Below, piece after piece: positions 9,841 to 21,410 of a stretch of 64,000 nucleotides of DNA (positions are counted from its first letter, which is position 1; every line of letters starts with the position of its first letter). The notes under the pieces are model-generated. The model ran no database searches and was not told the DNA's origin. It saw only the letters and a list, made by a program, of their open reading frames with translations. Both the position numbers and the translations under genes were made by a program. This stretch comes from Linyphia triangularis (lineage: Eukaryota; Arthropoda; Arachnida; Araneae; Linyphiidae), in contig OZ021722.1 of the NCBI GenBank assembly GCA_963978545.1, positions 4,344,001 through 4,408,000 of the forward strand, read 5' to 3'.

Positions 9841-11325
9841 CTTTATATTTTTTTCTCAGTTTGGGCCAAAGAAGGACCCTAGGGCCAAAGTAGCCCGCAT
9901 TCACGGTATATATATATATCACTCTCCGCGGGTGTTGGGAGATGTTGTCTCTAGTGTTAACCTTTAAATATACCCTAAGTTTCAAATTTGATACAGGGCT
10001 TTTAAATCGAATTGTATACTTGCAATTGGTTTGTTTTTAATATTTGGCTGTGTGTATGTTACCATTACATAATGTTCTTTTGAACAAAAGTTTTAAAAAA
10101 TTAAACGTCTACTGTCAGAATTGTTCAAATGATATGACATTTTGTTTTTCCTCCGTATTGAACGAATAACATATTGTTAGAAAGAGTTTAGAGGAATAAA
10201 TCTTTGACACATTTCATTTTTTCGAGAAGTAGGAATACTTTTGAGGTAGGTGAGTTTCTTATTTTAATAGTATGTAAATATTTTTAGTAAGAGTCTGTTT
10301 TGCTTGAAGAAAATTTTGCTATTTCAAAAATATATCAAACTTCAGTTATCACTGTTTAAATGAAGTTTCACGTGCCAAAAATACAATTTTTTAGATAATG
10401 AGTTTCAAATATTCAAATTTATTTTTAGAACAAAATAGTACTTGAAACTAATAAAATAACTCTCGAGCCTTGAAATGACACCATTACCTTGCAAAAATTC
10501 CATCTAGAGATTATTTTAAAACAGAAAAACTATAAAAAAAATTAAAAAAAAAAAAAAAAACATTCGACCCGTTTTTACGATATTTTACTCAAATTAGAAT
10601 AAAAACAATGCAGTTTGGTAGCAGGCAAGTTGAAAAAACGTGGTGATGTGAACTTGCGGAAGAGTAAAACCATTTCACACTCGGAAACTTCACGACAAAT
10701 CCCCCCCACAGCGGCGGTCCACGGGCCAATCACGGGTAATAAGTCTAAGCCAAGATAAATATAGGAGCGTCAGGGGTAGAAATACGTATGATCAGGCCAC
10801 TCGTATTCGATTGTATTCATTGATGGTTTAAAGAGTGAATTCAACAGCATGGCTCACAATCTCAATGAAGTTTTTTTCTTAATTTTGACCACTTTTTTTT
10901 TTTTACTTATGAAAGCTAAGTGAAGTCCTTTATAAATTATTTTTTAATCCTTCTTGTACAGTATAAACTAACACGCACACTGAGTGGCAGATATTCTATT
11001 AGCTAGTGTGCCTTAAAAAAAATTTACAAAATGAATGGTCCGCACAACTAGAAAGATTAGGAACTGCTGCTCAACGAGTCAGTCAGAGAGATGACTGCGT
11101 TTAGGTACCTTGAATATCTTAGTTAATTGAACATCATTTTGACTTTTTTTTTTTACAGTACGTAGAGAAATGTCAATAGACTATGAATCTATACTGGTCT
11201 GACTGATTTCTGAAGAGAAAACATGGCCGAAACTCTACAAAAATTAACTCGGAATGAGTTGAACTAAATATGATTACCAAATACGTCATAACTTGCCAAA
11301 TAATGAGAATTCTTTTTTATTAGGA
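9841..11325. other. Unassigned AT-rich DNA
   Basis: Contains a short TA run (9907-9920), a poly-A-rich patch (10530-10560) and a GC-richer patch near 10690-10730. No coding segment with splice support and no repeat shared with the rest of the window. Confidence 0.4.
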
Positions 11326-11395
11326 AACCCACCACTCGATAATTTTCAATAAGGAAGGGTTCAGACAATTTCAACTCGCTGGCGAAAAATATTCG

Positions 11396-11451
<56 letters not shown>

Positions 11452-11600
11452 TGACCTAAGTTAGCAAAAAATACGTTAGTTACGTAATATTATCAACAAC
11501 TTGGCTCACTTTTGACAAATACGAATATTTTTCGCCAGCAGCGAGGTGAAATCGTCTGCACATTTTCTCAATGAAAATTATAGAGTGGTAGATTATCAAA
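11326..11600. mobile_element. MITE with 70-80 bp inverted repeats around poly-T
   Basis: The left arm (11326-11396: CCACTCGATAATTTTCA... CTGGCGAAAAATATTCG) is inverted at 11521-11600 (CGAATATTTTTCGCCAG...TGAAAATTATAGAGTGG). Between them lie 53 consecutive T (11397-11449) and about 70 bp of unique sequence. Long arms, no ORF and total size under 300 bp fit a non-autonomous DNA transposon. The T run abuts the left arm exactly. Confidence 0.75.
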
Positions 11601-11812
11601 TAAACTAGGAGTGTTTAACATGGGACAGTTATCAATTACACTTAATACTGGTCACTGCGTTTATATTTGCGATGGATTGGTGCAATTTACCCTTTTTTTA
11701 TATATATTTTTTATTAAAATCACGCCGAAATGTCGAAATTGGCAAGATATTTTTCGATAAATATTACACTATCCCTTCTTGTAAGTGAAACAGAGGAGAA
11801 GAAACAGTCATT

Positions 11813-11926
11813 ATGGAAGATGCTCAAGGGAAGAGAACTCCTTCAAAGCACAAGATCGTCAAATGGAACTTGGAAGATGAACTCGTCAAAGAACACTTAC
11901 ACCAAATGCATTACTTATTCTGCTAA
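11813..11926 (+). CDS. Small ORF, possible exon relic (37 aa)
   Basis: An ATG-initiated 37-codon frame starts MEDAQGKRTPSKHKIVKWNL and ends at TAA. Codon use is less AT-biased than the surroundings. Just upstream, ATG at 11730 opens another frame that meets a donor-like CTT-GTAAGT at 11779-11787. The two may belong to one decayed locus. The product is unrecognised and there is no support beyond composition. Confidence 0.2.
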   Translation: MEDAQGKRTPSKHKIVKWNLEDELVKEHLHQMHYLFC

Positions 11927-12485
11927 CCAAATTGCGTGTCATTCGCGTGAGAATGAAACGGACACGACTTGAATAATATTTTTTTTCGAAATTTTACTGT
12001 GCAACTAAGCAATATTTTTAGAGATTTTAGAAAACTGCCATTCAATAATAACTAGTATTTGCGATTCCAAGTGCAACAACTGTTTTTAACAAGCTATTAG
12101 AAAACAAATTGTTACATGCATACAGAGTTCTATATTTATTTAAAGACTTCTTAAAATCTTCCGAGTATTTGATCAAGGATTGGAGAATTGCATAAAACAA
12201 ATGGAATGTTGTAAGTTTCCAACTGATCCAAATTTATTCCGATCCATTCATGGTACATTTTGTTTTTGTTTTACCTTAGCCAATTTAATCATTCTTATAA
12301 AATCGACAGATTCACATTCTCACAGACTTAATTCTAACCTGTATTGACTTTGACTGGGAATTTGTGCAATTCAAATTCAAAGTTATGATTCATTAAAGTT
12401 TATTTTGGAATGAATAATTATTAGGTTATATTTTGATGAAATTAACAGCAAATGACTACAATTTAATAGAGAAAATAAAATAAAA

Positions 12486-12828
12486 AAATCAGACTCTGAA
12501 GGGACAGAATGGATTGACTTCAAACGGGCGGAAATAGAATGTCGAGAGATTTCGCTCCTTATGATGCAAGTAAAAATGGCAACTCTTGGAAAATGTCATT
12601 TGGTTTCAAATACAAGGATTAAAATTGCCACCTATAAGAAAGGAAAGGTTATTTGGTAATCTGAAACGAGCCGAAAAGGGTTTTGCAGTAACTGAATATC
12701 ACGACAGAAAGGTGTGGGTTTTTTTAATGAAAAGAGGTCATGAACTTCTGGAGTCGTTTAAAATCCGAGAGATTCAGAATACAGCCGAAATCTCTTGCTT
12801 CCATTCACTCATAACTCCAAAGAACTAG
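12486..12828 (+). pseudogene. Two overlapping open frames, possible frameshifted gene relic
   Basis: The frame beginning near 12488 reads SDSEGTEWIDFKRAEIECRE and stops at TAA at 12656-12658. A second frame takes over, reading NLKRAEKGFAVTEYHDRKVW, to TAG at 12828. Both are protein-like and share a (K)RAE element, so a frameshift in one coding region is plausible. No splice sites or domain recognised. Confidence 0.2.
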
Positions 12829-14640
12829 AATACAAAAAAATTTTGGGACGTACAAATTGAGATAAGATTGAAAAATTCAACAGGCACTTCGGATATTGCG
12901 TTGAGTGTTGAAATTCATGGGCCCGAAATTTGCCTCGTAAATTTGACATCTATTTTTAAGTATCAAATACGGGATTTGAAGATGAACAATAAACTCGAAA
13001 GAATTAGACGATAGGAATTCGATTTTAACACAGTTATAACCTGGTTTTTAAAGAAGATCGTTATGAATATCGATATTGTAAGGAAAGTAGAGCATTGAAA
13101 ATATATTGATTGATAAAAAGTCTGACTAAACAGTATCATAATATCATCAGAATTTTAAAATCATAGCCATGGGTGCCTACAAGGGCCACACTTGCACCAC
13201 TCTGGATTTTGAAAATTAAAAGTAATGTAATGTAGAGAAAAGACTCCATTAAATTATGCTCCATTAAGAATGCTTGATGTTCCATTATACCCCAAGTAAG
13301 AACTATTCAATGGAAATAGAAGTATGATATAGGTTTAAAAATATTCAAAGGGTAAGAAATTTAATAACGTAACAATTACTTAAAAATTTTTTTTTAAAGA
13401 TTTACAATTAAAATAATAAATTGCACCCTCCCCCCCCCCTCCCCCCTCGTGTGTCATTTGCATCCCTGTGGCATCCATGAATAATGATTGCAAAATATGA
13501 CTTTTATTTTGTTTCACAATCCAGTTTGTCTTCCAGAAAAGTTGACAAAAAGTAGAATTGTTTTCTGTGGAAGTTGCAAAAATGAACAAATCATTAGATG
13601 ATTTGTCGTGGGGATATCAAATTGATGTGTTACTTCATATGGATAAAGGTTAATAACATAAACAACAAAACTATCCATGTCATTTTTAAACTTGTAATAG
13701 ACTTGTAAAAAAAATTTATCAATAAAAATAGACATTTCCTGGTATTAAATTTATTCGAAATGATTTCTTTGACCTAATTTGTATTAAATATGAAATAGTA
13801 ACTTACCTTATAAAAGCATTAAATAAGGGGAAAAAAAGATCATTAGCACAATTAATACAATAAATGATAAAAACATTGTACCAAAAATAAATGATACAAT
13901 GGTGTAGTATAAAAGAATGAAGTACCGTTTGAACGAAATTGCACGGGATATGATTTCCTAGAAGTTCTGTTTTACATCTGCAAAACTTTCCTTCTTTATT
14001 TATTTAAAGGTGGGAATAACAAATATAAAAACGAGAGCTCATTCCATCTACTCTAATTAAAATAAAAATTCCTAAAAACATATTTTCATCGATTTCGAAT
14101 TTTGACCTTAGTACAATAAGCCACACTCAGCGACAATTTGTTCCAGAACAGACTGAAGTTTTTAAACGTCGTACAAATTCTTCCTTCTTAAATTTTCATT
14201 CCCTTCTCCTTTCCCAGCATTCACTAAACTAGCAGCAGATTAAGAAAAAGGTAGGAGGCAAAAAAGATAGAGAGATGCATGTTTCCAGCCGTGCCACAAT
14301 ATTTCTGGTCTATTTTACCCCATATGCAAATATGAAGAAATTTATCAAAAAATATATATATTTAATTTTTTTTTAACTGTTTATTAAAATTTCAAAACTA
14401 ACAATTTTTCAAAATTTAATTTTTAAAAAAATCTGTAAATCACCATGACTTAGAAAATGTAATTTCACGATTCCATGCGATTTAAATTCCATAATAATTC
14501 TCTTTTAAAGCCCTGATATACTACTGTTTTACTTCCTGGTAAATTTTTCCAGTTGTTGAAAAAGAATGAAACGAATGTTGCCAAAGAGAAAACGCTTGTG
14601 CAGTATTTGGACTATATATAAAAGTTTTACCGAGTAGTTT
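12829..14640. other. Unassigned DNA with a C-rich run
   Basis: A run of CCCTCCCCCCCCCCTCCCCC lies near 13427-13446. Otherwise AT-rich without supported genes. The minus frames at 13380-13735 cross the C run and are not credible. Confidence 0.4.
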
Positions 14641-15090
14641 GTAATTTTTTAGAATCCTCCACCACCAGAATCACGGCAGACATTCCAATTCCATTGTCAG
14701 CGACGTCAACTCAGGAACTCAGTATAATTACATGGAAATGTATCTATTAAATTAGTATTTCTTCTTGTCCATAGACAACAAGATGTTGTCAGCTTGCAAT
14801 GGAATCATAGGAAATTCAACAGCTGTCTGGAGTATTTCCACACCGCAGGGCCGACACAAAGCATGTCGAACTGAGGTCAGTCTATCCCGCAATATCGTGC
14901 ATCCCCTTCCCCCCCCCCCCCCCACCCAACTCGACTCCACGCCCACTTCCAACACAGCGTTCATCCCGATGCGGGCGAAACTATGTGCCCCAAATGCTCC
15001 GCGTGCTGATTTAGAAGGATAGAAAGAGAGGAGGGAGAACAAAAGAAATTGTTGCCTTTCAGGAGGATTCGAGGAAAAATTCTTCATAAG
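14641..15090. other. GC-richer unique segment, coding status unclear
   Basis: This segment is clearly less AT-rich than its surroundings and open on both strands (plus 14765-15022, minus 14752-15087), each frame passing through a C-run at about 14910-14922. The plus frame contains GIIGNSTAVW, superficially like the first helix of a rhodopsin-like receptor. Nothing else supports that. It might be an exon relic, but strand and frame cannot be decided. Confidence 0.25.
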
Positions 15091-15495
15091 CTATGCTGCG
15101 ACAAAATGCCAAAATATTACTAAAAAACTTTGATCAAACTCGTACTATATAAAGCTATAAAGAAAGTTTAAAATCATAAAACACTCAACCTACCAAAGTC
15201 ACATTTTAATGGTCGGTAAAGTAAAAATAAGAAGTTCCTAATAGCTTTCTTAAGTACCTCAGAAGCAATTTTTTAGAACCTGTGAGCATCTCAGATTTTG
15301 CTTGTGACTAAATAAAAGCGGACAACCTACGAATTTGAAAAAGAAAAAAGAAAAAAAAATTGCACATCGATTTAAAGTGATCATTTGAAAGGAAAGAATT
15401 TTTTAAGGACCTATAAGAAATGGTATATATATTAAGCACCCTTTAGAAATCACATACAGATTACGAGGTTTCCGTAGTAGATCTCCAAAATAAGA

Positions 15496-15699
15496 TTGAA
15501 ATTTCGAAACACATTTACGTTGAACATCATCAATTCAGAAGATTTCGTTCAGAACAAAACTAACTCAATGGAGGTGTTTGAATTGGTGGATCAGCAACTT
15601 AAAAACACTTTGCCTTGTTTAAAAACCGGCATTGGCAAATCGTTGCAATTACATTTTGATTTGGAAAAAAAAGTTGTGGAAAATTTGGAAGCACACTGA
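15496..15699 (+). CDS. Unidentified ORF, possible terminal exon (67 aa)
   Basis: An open frame ends at TGA at 15697-15699 and includes an internal ATG (15568) and the segment MEVFELVDQQLKNTLPCLKT, then FDLEKKVVENLEAH at the C-terminus. It is amphipathic and lysine/glutamate-rich, more protein-like than chance AT-rich frames here. The first ORF codon is not ATG, so an upstream exon or the internal ATG would be the start. No family recognised. Confidence 0.3.
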   Translation: MKFRNTFTLNIINSEDFVQNKTNSMEVFELVDQQLKNTLPCLKTGIGKSLQLHFDLEKKVVENLEAH

Positions 15700-16885
15700 T
15701 CATACTCGTTTTACATAGCAAAGATTACCTTAATGAAGATTCTATATGATTACAAAGAGGTACATGATTGAATAATGAGAGAGCTTATTTGATTTCAGTC
15801 TTGTCTACCATACTTGTTTATTTAGTTCTATCATGGCAAAAGTCAATTGAATTCCTAAATTACAATTTGTATTCCGTTGTAAAGGTTCCTCTTACTCGAT
15901 CCTCATGACAGTTGGTATCATGGTTGTAAATCCTCCAGAACACAATTACAAATCATTCAAAATCGCATTCAATCGAAGACTATTTCTGGAGGACTTTCTG
16001 AGACAGTGTCGCGATATTAAGTACTAAGGGCTCAATCAGTACATTAGGAAAAAAATTGGAACCTATTAAAATGGCACTATAGTAAATGTGATATTTCAGC
16101 TGCATTTGGAAAAAAAATTACATTTATTGTTAAGGAAGTAAACATAAAAAAGCCCACTTTTGAACCACACACATTATTCAATTTACATAAAATTGCATTT
16201 ATGATGTTCCGTATACAGTAAACAGTAATTCAAGTTTGCAATATAACTTATTGGATATTTGTATATTAAATTATCAAGATTTCAGTATGAATCTTTTTTT
16301 AAACAAAAAATGTCTCTCTGCTACCACACACATTATTCAATTGACATAAAATTGTATTTATGATGGTTGTATTCAAGAAATTAATTCGTTGTATTAGAAG
16401 AAAAGTAATTCAAGAAATTGTAACTACGCAGAGTTACATTAGTTAAATAATCAAAATTTAAATGGAACATTTCACACACAAAAATTGAATAACCATTTAC
16501 AAATTTGACTGCATATGGATTATAAAATAGGAGGCTCAAAAAAGTTTGCAAACTCATAAATGTTTTAATTAAAAATATATATATATATATATACAGTGAT
16601 AATTGTTTTTTGATACTGGCATAAAAATAAAAAAAAGTTTCAAAATCAGTTGAATGCAATTAAAACTTTATTTAATAGCCAGAGTGATCTTATCATCTGA
16701 TTCCACAAATTACTGAAATTTATTGGAAGAGAAATTAATTTAATATCATTCTAAAACTTACATGAATAAAAACTATTGTTAAAATAATACTTTTTTATCA
16801 CTTCAGTCTTTTAAATTAAAAAATTAGAAAGGAATTTGTGATTCTAATATGAATATAAAACAACTTTTATATTTTAAATGTTTCG
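15700..16885. other. Unassigned AT-rich DNA
   Basis: Includes a short (AT)n at 16576-16592 and a 10-bp inverted pair TCCTCCAGAA / TTCTGGAGGA near 15931 and 15988. A CACACATTATTCAATT motif occurs twice, about 16167 and 16327, each followed by ACATAAAATTG. That is a short direct repeat of 160-bp spacing. Confidence 0.4.
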
Positions 16886-18665
16886 ACTTTATATGTTGTA
16901 GCCAATACCAAATGCTAAAATGACCATCATCAAAGCTTAAGTTATATGAGTTCTCTTGCGTCACTGCAGCCTCTTTTGATTGTATGATTGGGAGTTGTCC
17001 TCGTAACCACCAAACACTAAGTATCTACCACAAACTCACTGGATAACGGCGAACACAACAACAGAGTAAGTTTCGCGGCACATTTATTCCAGTATCAAAG
17101 CTCACTCACTGCTGCATTGGAAAACCTTGGATTGTGAGATGCCCCAGCTCAGGTGTTGACCTTTCTTATAACAACGGTTTCGAAACTGTGGTGTGGAATC
17201 CTAGTCCGTCCGTGATTTGGGCCTTCAGGCAAGTTTGCGTGATTGGGTTACGAGTGAACTGTAAATCCCATCGCGCTTTCTCTTGCTTTGCATGTTAGAA
17301 TGAGTGGAAGAGCATCGAGTCTTCGTGCCTTTGCAGCTATGCAGGCTATCGTTTTGTGGTCTGTTCCTTGATTTAGATCGATTTTAAATGGGGTGAGAAA
17401 GTTGTGGAAGTTACTTTCGAGCTACTTCACTCGCATTTTCACATGAAAAGGGGAAGAATTTTCCCCCTCTTGCTAAATTCAAAGACGAAGAAAGGATGTG
17501 ACGAATAGTATTGAGTGGGGATTCTCAGCTAACTGAAGTGGCTTCAATGTCAATGGGGTTTTATTAATGGATGGATTTGATATTTTGAAATTATGGGAAT
17601 TTTAGAGAGTTATTCCAAAAAATTCCACAAAAATTGCGAGATAAATAAATATAAATTAGTGTTGGGATGCAAATATACACATATTTCGCTGATGAACATA
17701 CATGTGCTAGCAGTCAATCCAAAGAGCCTGAATCTTAACAAACAGATAAGCTTACCATTTAAAATACCTAGTTTACTTGGGACATTTCTTTTAACTAAAC
17801 TGCTTTCTAAAATAATGGCCAAAAATATCGTGTAATGACTGTATGAATATGGATTGTGTGGGAAACACAGATGACAGCATTTACATAGCAAGTTTAGAGA
17901 TCGTGATATGATTATTTAAATTTGATTGTGTGACAAATCTTTTATAATGATATATTATTTGACAGTGACATTAATGATACATAGCAAGGGCATATATGTA
18001 ATTACTTAAATTTCTTCTGTCACCAAAACTTTTTATATTAATACCTTTCTAAATGTTTGGATTTGTCTTTATCTCACGGCATTAGCATAATTTTTTCCCA
18101 AACTCAGAATCTCAAAACCTTAAGGAGTTTAAAGAACAAAGTTGGTTCTTTTCATTGGTTTATACAAGCAGCAAAATCACCATGATCACGAAGTTTGTTG
18201 TGGCACTTTTAAATCAACAAATAAAAGAGAAAGTTCATTCCCATTGGTCTTCAAAGCGCTGTCCAACCTCCAGCGAGCATAGGATGCATGTTCAATTAGG
18301 TGGCTTTAGACCTGCCGCTCTATCTCCTCACTCTCCGCCAGTTGTGACGGTCGACTAACAACCCCCTGGAAACAAGTATAGGAAAACAACTTAAAAAGGC
18401 ATTTGCCCAAATTAAAGAGAACGAACTCGACAAGTCGTTGATTAATTGAAGTTCTAGTAATTCGAATAGGCAAGCGGCGCATGGCAGCACGTCACGTTCA
18501 TCACAGGAGCTCTCCGTCCGATTCTGACAGGCTCTGCCTGCATATTCACTGAATTCATAAGTTTGTGGCTGCTTTTGGCAATTCGGCCTCAGCACTTCAA
18601 GATAGTGCATCCCTCACCAAATCCATTAAAATCTGGCCATATCTTTCTCCTGGGATTCTGTGAAT
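16886..18665 (-). repeat. Repeated block, inverted copy B
   Basis: Positions 16886-17565 match the reverse complement of about 3985-4680, and 18110-18665 match the reverse complement of about 2645-3175. The middle (17566-18109) does not visibly match the corresponding part of copy A, so one copy has replaced or lost that interval. Divergence from A is far higher than between A and C. The plus ORF at 18155-18358 and minus ORF at 18320-18610 lie inside conserved repeat sequence. Copy A has frame-breaking indels at the same places. Confidence 0.75.
17093..17228 (+). pseudogene. 136-bp exon-like segment in repeated block B
   Basis: It is preceded by a good acceptor (TTTATTCCAG), is open for its full length and is followed by GCAAGT, a GC-type donor where copy A has GTAAGT. 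It reads KLTHCCIGKPWIVRCPSSGV and ends VIWAF. Compared with copy A, about 16 of 136 bases differ but length and frame are identical. Product unrecognised. Confidence 0.4.
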
Positions 18666-18837
18666 CGCGTTGCTTTCATGGATGATTCCATATCCTTCAC
18701 AAAACTAGTCGCAATTGTTTAAACAAAATTATTGATTTGTTGGTTGTTAAGATTTTTTGTAGTGATATTTCCATTGAATTATTTTGTTTTTGCCTCTGTC
18801 ATCCAATCCTTAGTTTTAGGAAGGAAGTCCCTTTCAC

Positions 18838-19106
18838 TGTGTGGTCACAAAATTCAGGAAAGTAAAATCCCTGATAATTTCTTAGCTTTACATTTTAAAA
18901 AAATTCCCTGATTTTACGGCAACTTTTTAAAAATTTCCCCAAATGAGAAGACACCCTCATAAAATAGAACAAAGAGATAATTTTTTAATAGTTTTGGCGG
19001 TAATGAAAAGTTTATATTATTCCATAACATTAAAGATTATCACCACAATCCAGAATCGGAAAGCTCTCTGACATTTCCCTGATTTCCAGGTTCTGTGGCC
19101 AACTCA
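18838..19106 (+). mobile_element. GTGGCCA-ended MITE, forward orientation
   Basis: The left end GTGGTCACAAAATTCAGG and the right end CCAGGTTCTGTGGCCAACTC match the two termini of the family. Internal AATCCCTGATTTTA-type motifs, AATAGTTTTGGCGGTAATG and CATAACATTAAAG correspond in order. Slightly shortened relative to the element at 34605-34902. Confidence 0.7.
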
Positions 19107-21410
19107 GCGCTAATAGGTCCCTTTCAGCATCGAGATATTAACAATATTATTCCATGTCTCGTATCAACAGTAAGAAGTACACATAGCACGATCCACCCCA
19201 GTTCTGTTTATCTAAAAACGCGCAAGTCATAATGGTTCCATTTCATATTCACTTGAAAACTTCCGAAATGGTTGACATTAATTTTCCTCATTTGCAAACA
19301 ACACATTCTGGTATTTAGTATTTTAAGAATTATGTCTTTACAGACGCATTAATTAACCTTTTAAGCCATAAGTTGAAGTCCATTTTGTTGAATATTGAGT
19401 TAAGTTCAGTTGGTTTCCATGGCAGATAAAGCTATTTAAAAAAAAAAAAATTAATATGGCCGAAGATGGTATTTAAAGGAATTTTTAAGACACTCTTCAA
19501 AATTTTGGAGACTTCACCGCCCCAGAAAAGACGGGGAGGGGGGGGGGGAAAACTGTTACATATTTACTCTGCTTGTTACGGAGCATGTTCAAATATAAAG
19601 ATCAATTCAAAAAGCAACATATTAATTTACTTAAAAGATTACTTTCAATGCCTGATATATAATTATGCATGCATGACTCCGTATTTCAAGGTATGATATA
19701 AAAGGTATTTTTGACACCAAATATCAGTCCTTTATCAGACAATCCTTAAAATAGAATGTTTCACTTGTCCGCAACTGAATGGGACAAATTTATTTTTACC
19801 TGCTTTATTAAAAATGCATTATTTCCACAAAACAAATGCGACAAGGAATAGCCTCAATAAAATGCTAGGAAATTGGTATTTCAATACAAATTATGTTAAA
19901 TTTTCTTGTTCGTGAAAAATCTCACTAATGGTGCTTTGAAAGGTTCTATACCTTAAACTTCCATGTCATATAAACTAACAAATTAGTCACCAAATGCGTG
20001 ACCTTTCATTGTTTACTGAATATGAAATAGCTATTTCACCTAATTTGGATCTCATAGGAACACAAACTTGAGAATAAATAATGGAACAATCCCTAAATTA
20101 AAATAATTGAGACCAAAAGATAATATGTAAATCAAATCCCATGTAATAACCAAATAACTTCAGGGTTACAAAATCGCAATCTCAAAACAGATATTTTTGT
20201 CAAATCCCTCAGCACTCATTCGTTTAAAAGTATTAAAAAAAAAAAATTAAAAAAAAAGTTAATCAATCAGAGATGATGAACAACGTTCAGAATTGAACAA
20301 CGTAGAATTGATACCTTATGCAAAATCTGCTGGAATGTCAAAACTTTCATATGAGTTTGGCACAAAAAAAAAGGGGGGAAAATCCAAATTTTTCCAAAAT
20401 AGGCAATCAATATTGATTGTCTTCAGCATTTAAAATATTTCCATCTCTTAAGATAATAAACATGCAGACTTGTTAGCTTGCGCCGAATATTACACGAAAG
20501 TCAGAATTTTCATCTACAAAATCGCCAAAATCAAAATGATTAAATGCCAATCTTTCAAGATCACCAAAGAGAAAGTCGGGATTGAATATTTGGCGATGGC
20601 AAATTCAAAGAGCAAAAATGCCCATTTCACACCCAATTCAACAGCCAGTATAGAGTGGCTACAGCAGGGTACCTACATCATTAACTCAATACTCTTTTTT
20701 TTTTTAATTTAAGAAAATCAGCATTTAGGTCGGGATTTCTGCTTCCAGAGTTGGCAAAATCTAAAGAGACCAAATACTTATTTTTTCCAAAGGTAAAAAA
20801 GCTAGAGCACTGCACAGCAAAGCTTGAGCAGTTTGTACTAACTTCTTTCAAATGAAAACTGAATTCGAAAATCGGAATTTTCATTCCCTGGGGGAATTGA
20901 AATCGCTGCAACTGATGACTTTTCGCTATCATTCCATCTTTATGAATTTTAAAAAGTTTTTACTTTCAACTATCTTACATGTAATATACTGTAGTAAAAA
21001 TTTCGCACTTGGTCACTGTGTGTATGTATTTTTGCGACATTTTGAAGAATCCTGAACTTAACTTAGAAAAAAAATTCTAAAAGATGTAATGTGGTCAGCA
21101 AAACTCTCAAACAGATTGATCTACAATATTCAACGTTGGTATGGAGGTTAATGGTGGTCATACGATAGAAATTGCCAAGAAAAAGAAAAAAAAAAGCTCT
21201 TACAATTTGGATTTAAGGTTCTGATGAAACATTGTTAGAAATTATCCAAAAAGATTTGCCCAAAAACATTGAACCCTACAGTTAAATTGATATTCTTGAA
21301 GAAACATAAAGGTTGTCAGTAATACACATTGTAATAAAATACTGTTGGAAAGTTTCCCAAACCAAAAACCACTTTCTGAAGTTAAAACGAGACAGTTTTA
21401 TCGAAAACAA
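19107..21410. other. Unassigned AT-rich DNA
   Basis: A G-run (GGGGAGGGGGGGGGG type) occurs near 19530-19550. Open frames at 20470-20712 (plus) and 20681-21055 (both strands) are short, overlap each other and lack splice or domain support. About 21330-21410 is a strongly diverged relic of the adjoining 269-bp repeat (GAAAGTTTCCCAAACCAAAA and ACTTTCTGAAGTTAAAACGAG parallel the unit). Confidence 0.4.

Noticed and set aside
14765..15022. Receptor-like GIIGNSTAVW in a plus frame
   Set aside because: Only one helix-like motif, followed by polar sequence and a homopolymer C stretch. No second membrane segment.
20470..21055. Overlapping frames on both strands
   Set aside because: None longer than 83 codons, mutually exclusive, and low-complexity ends (T runs).
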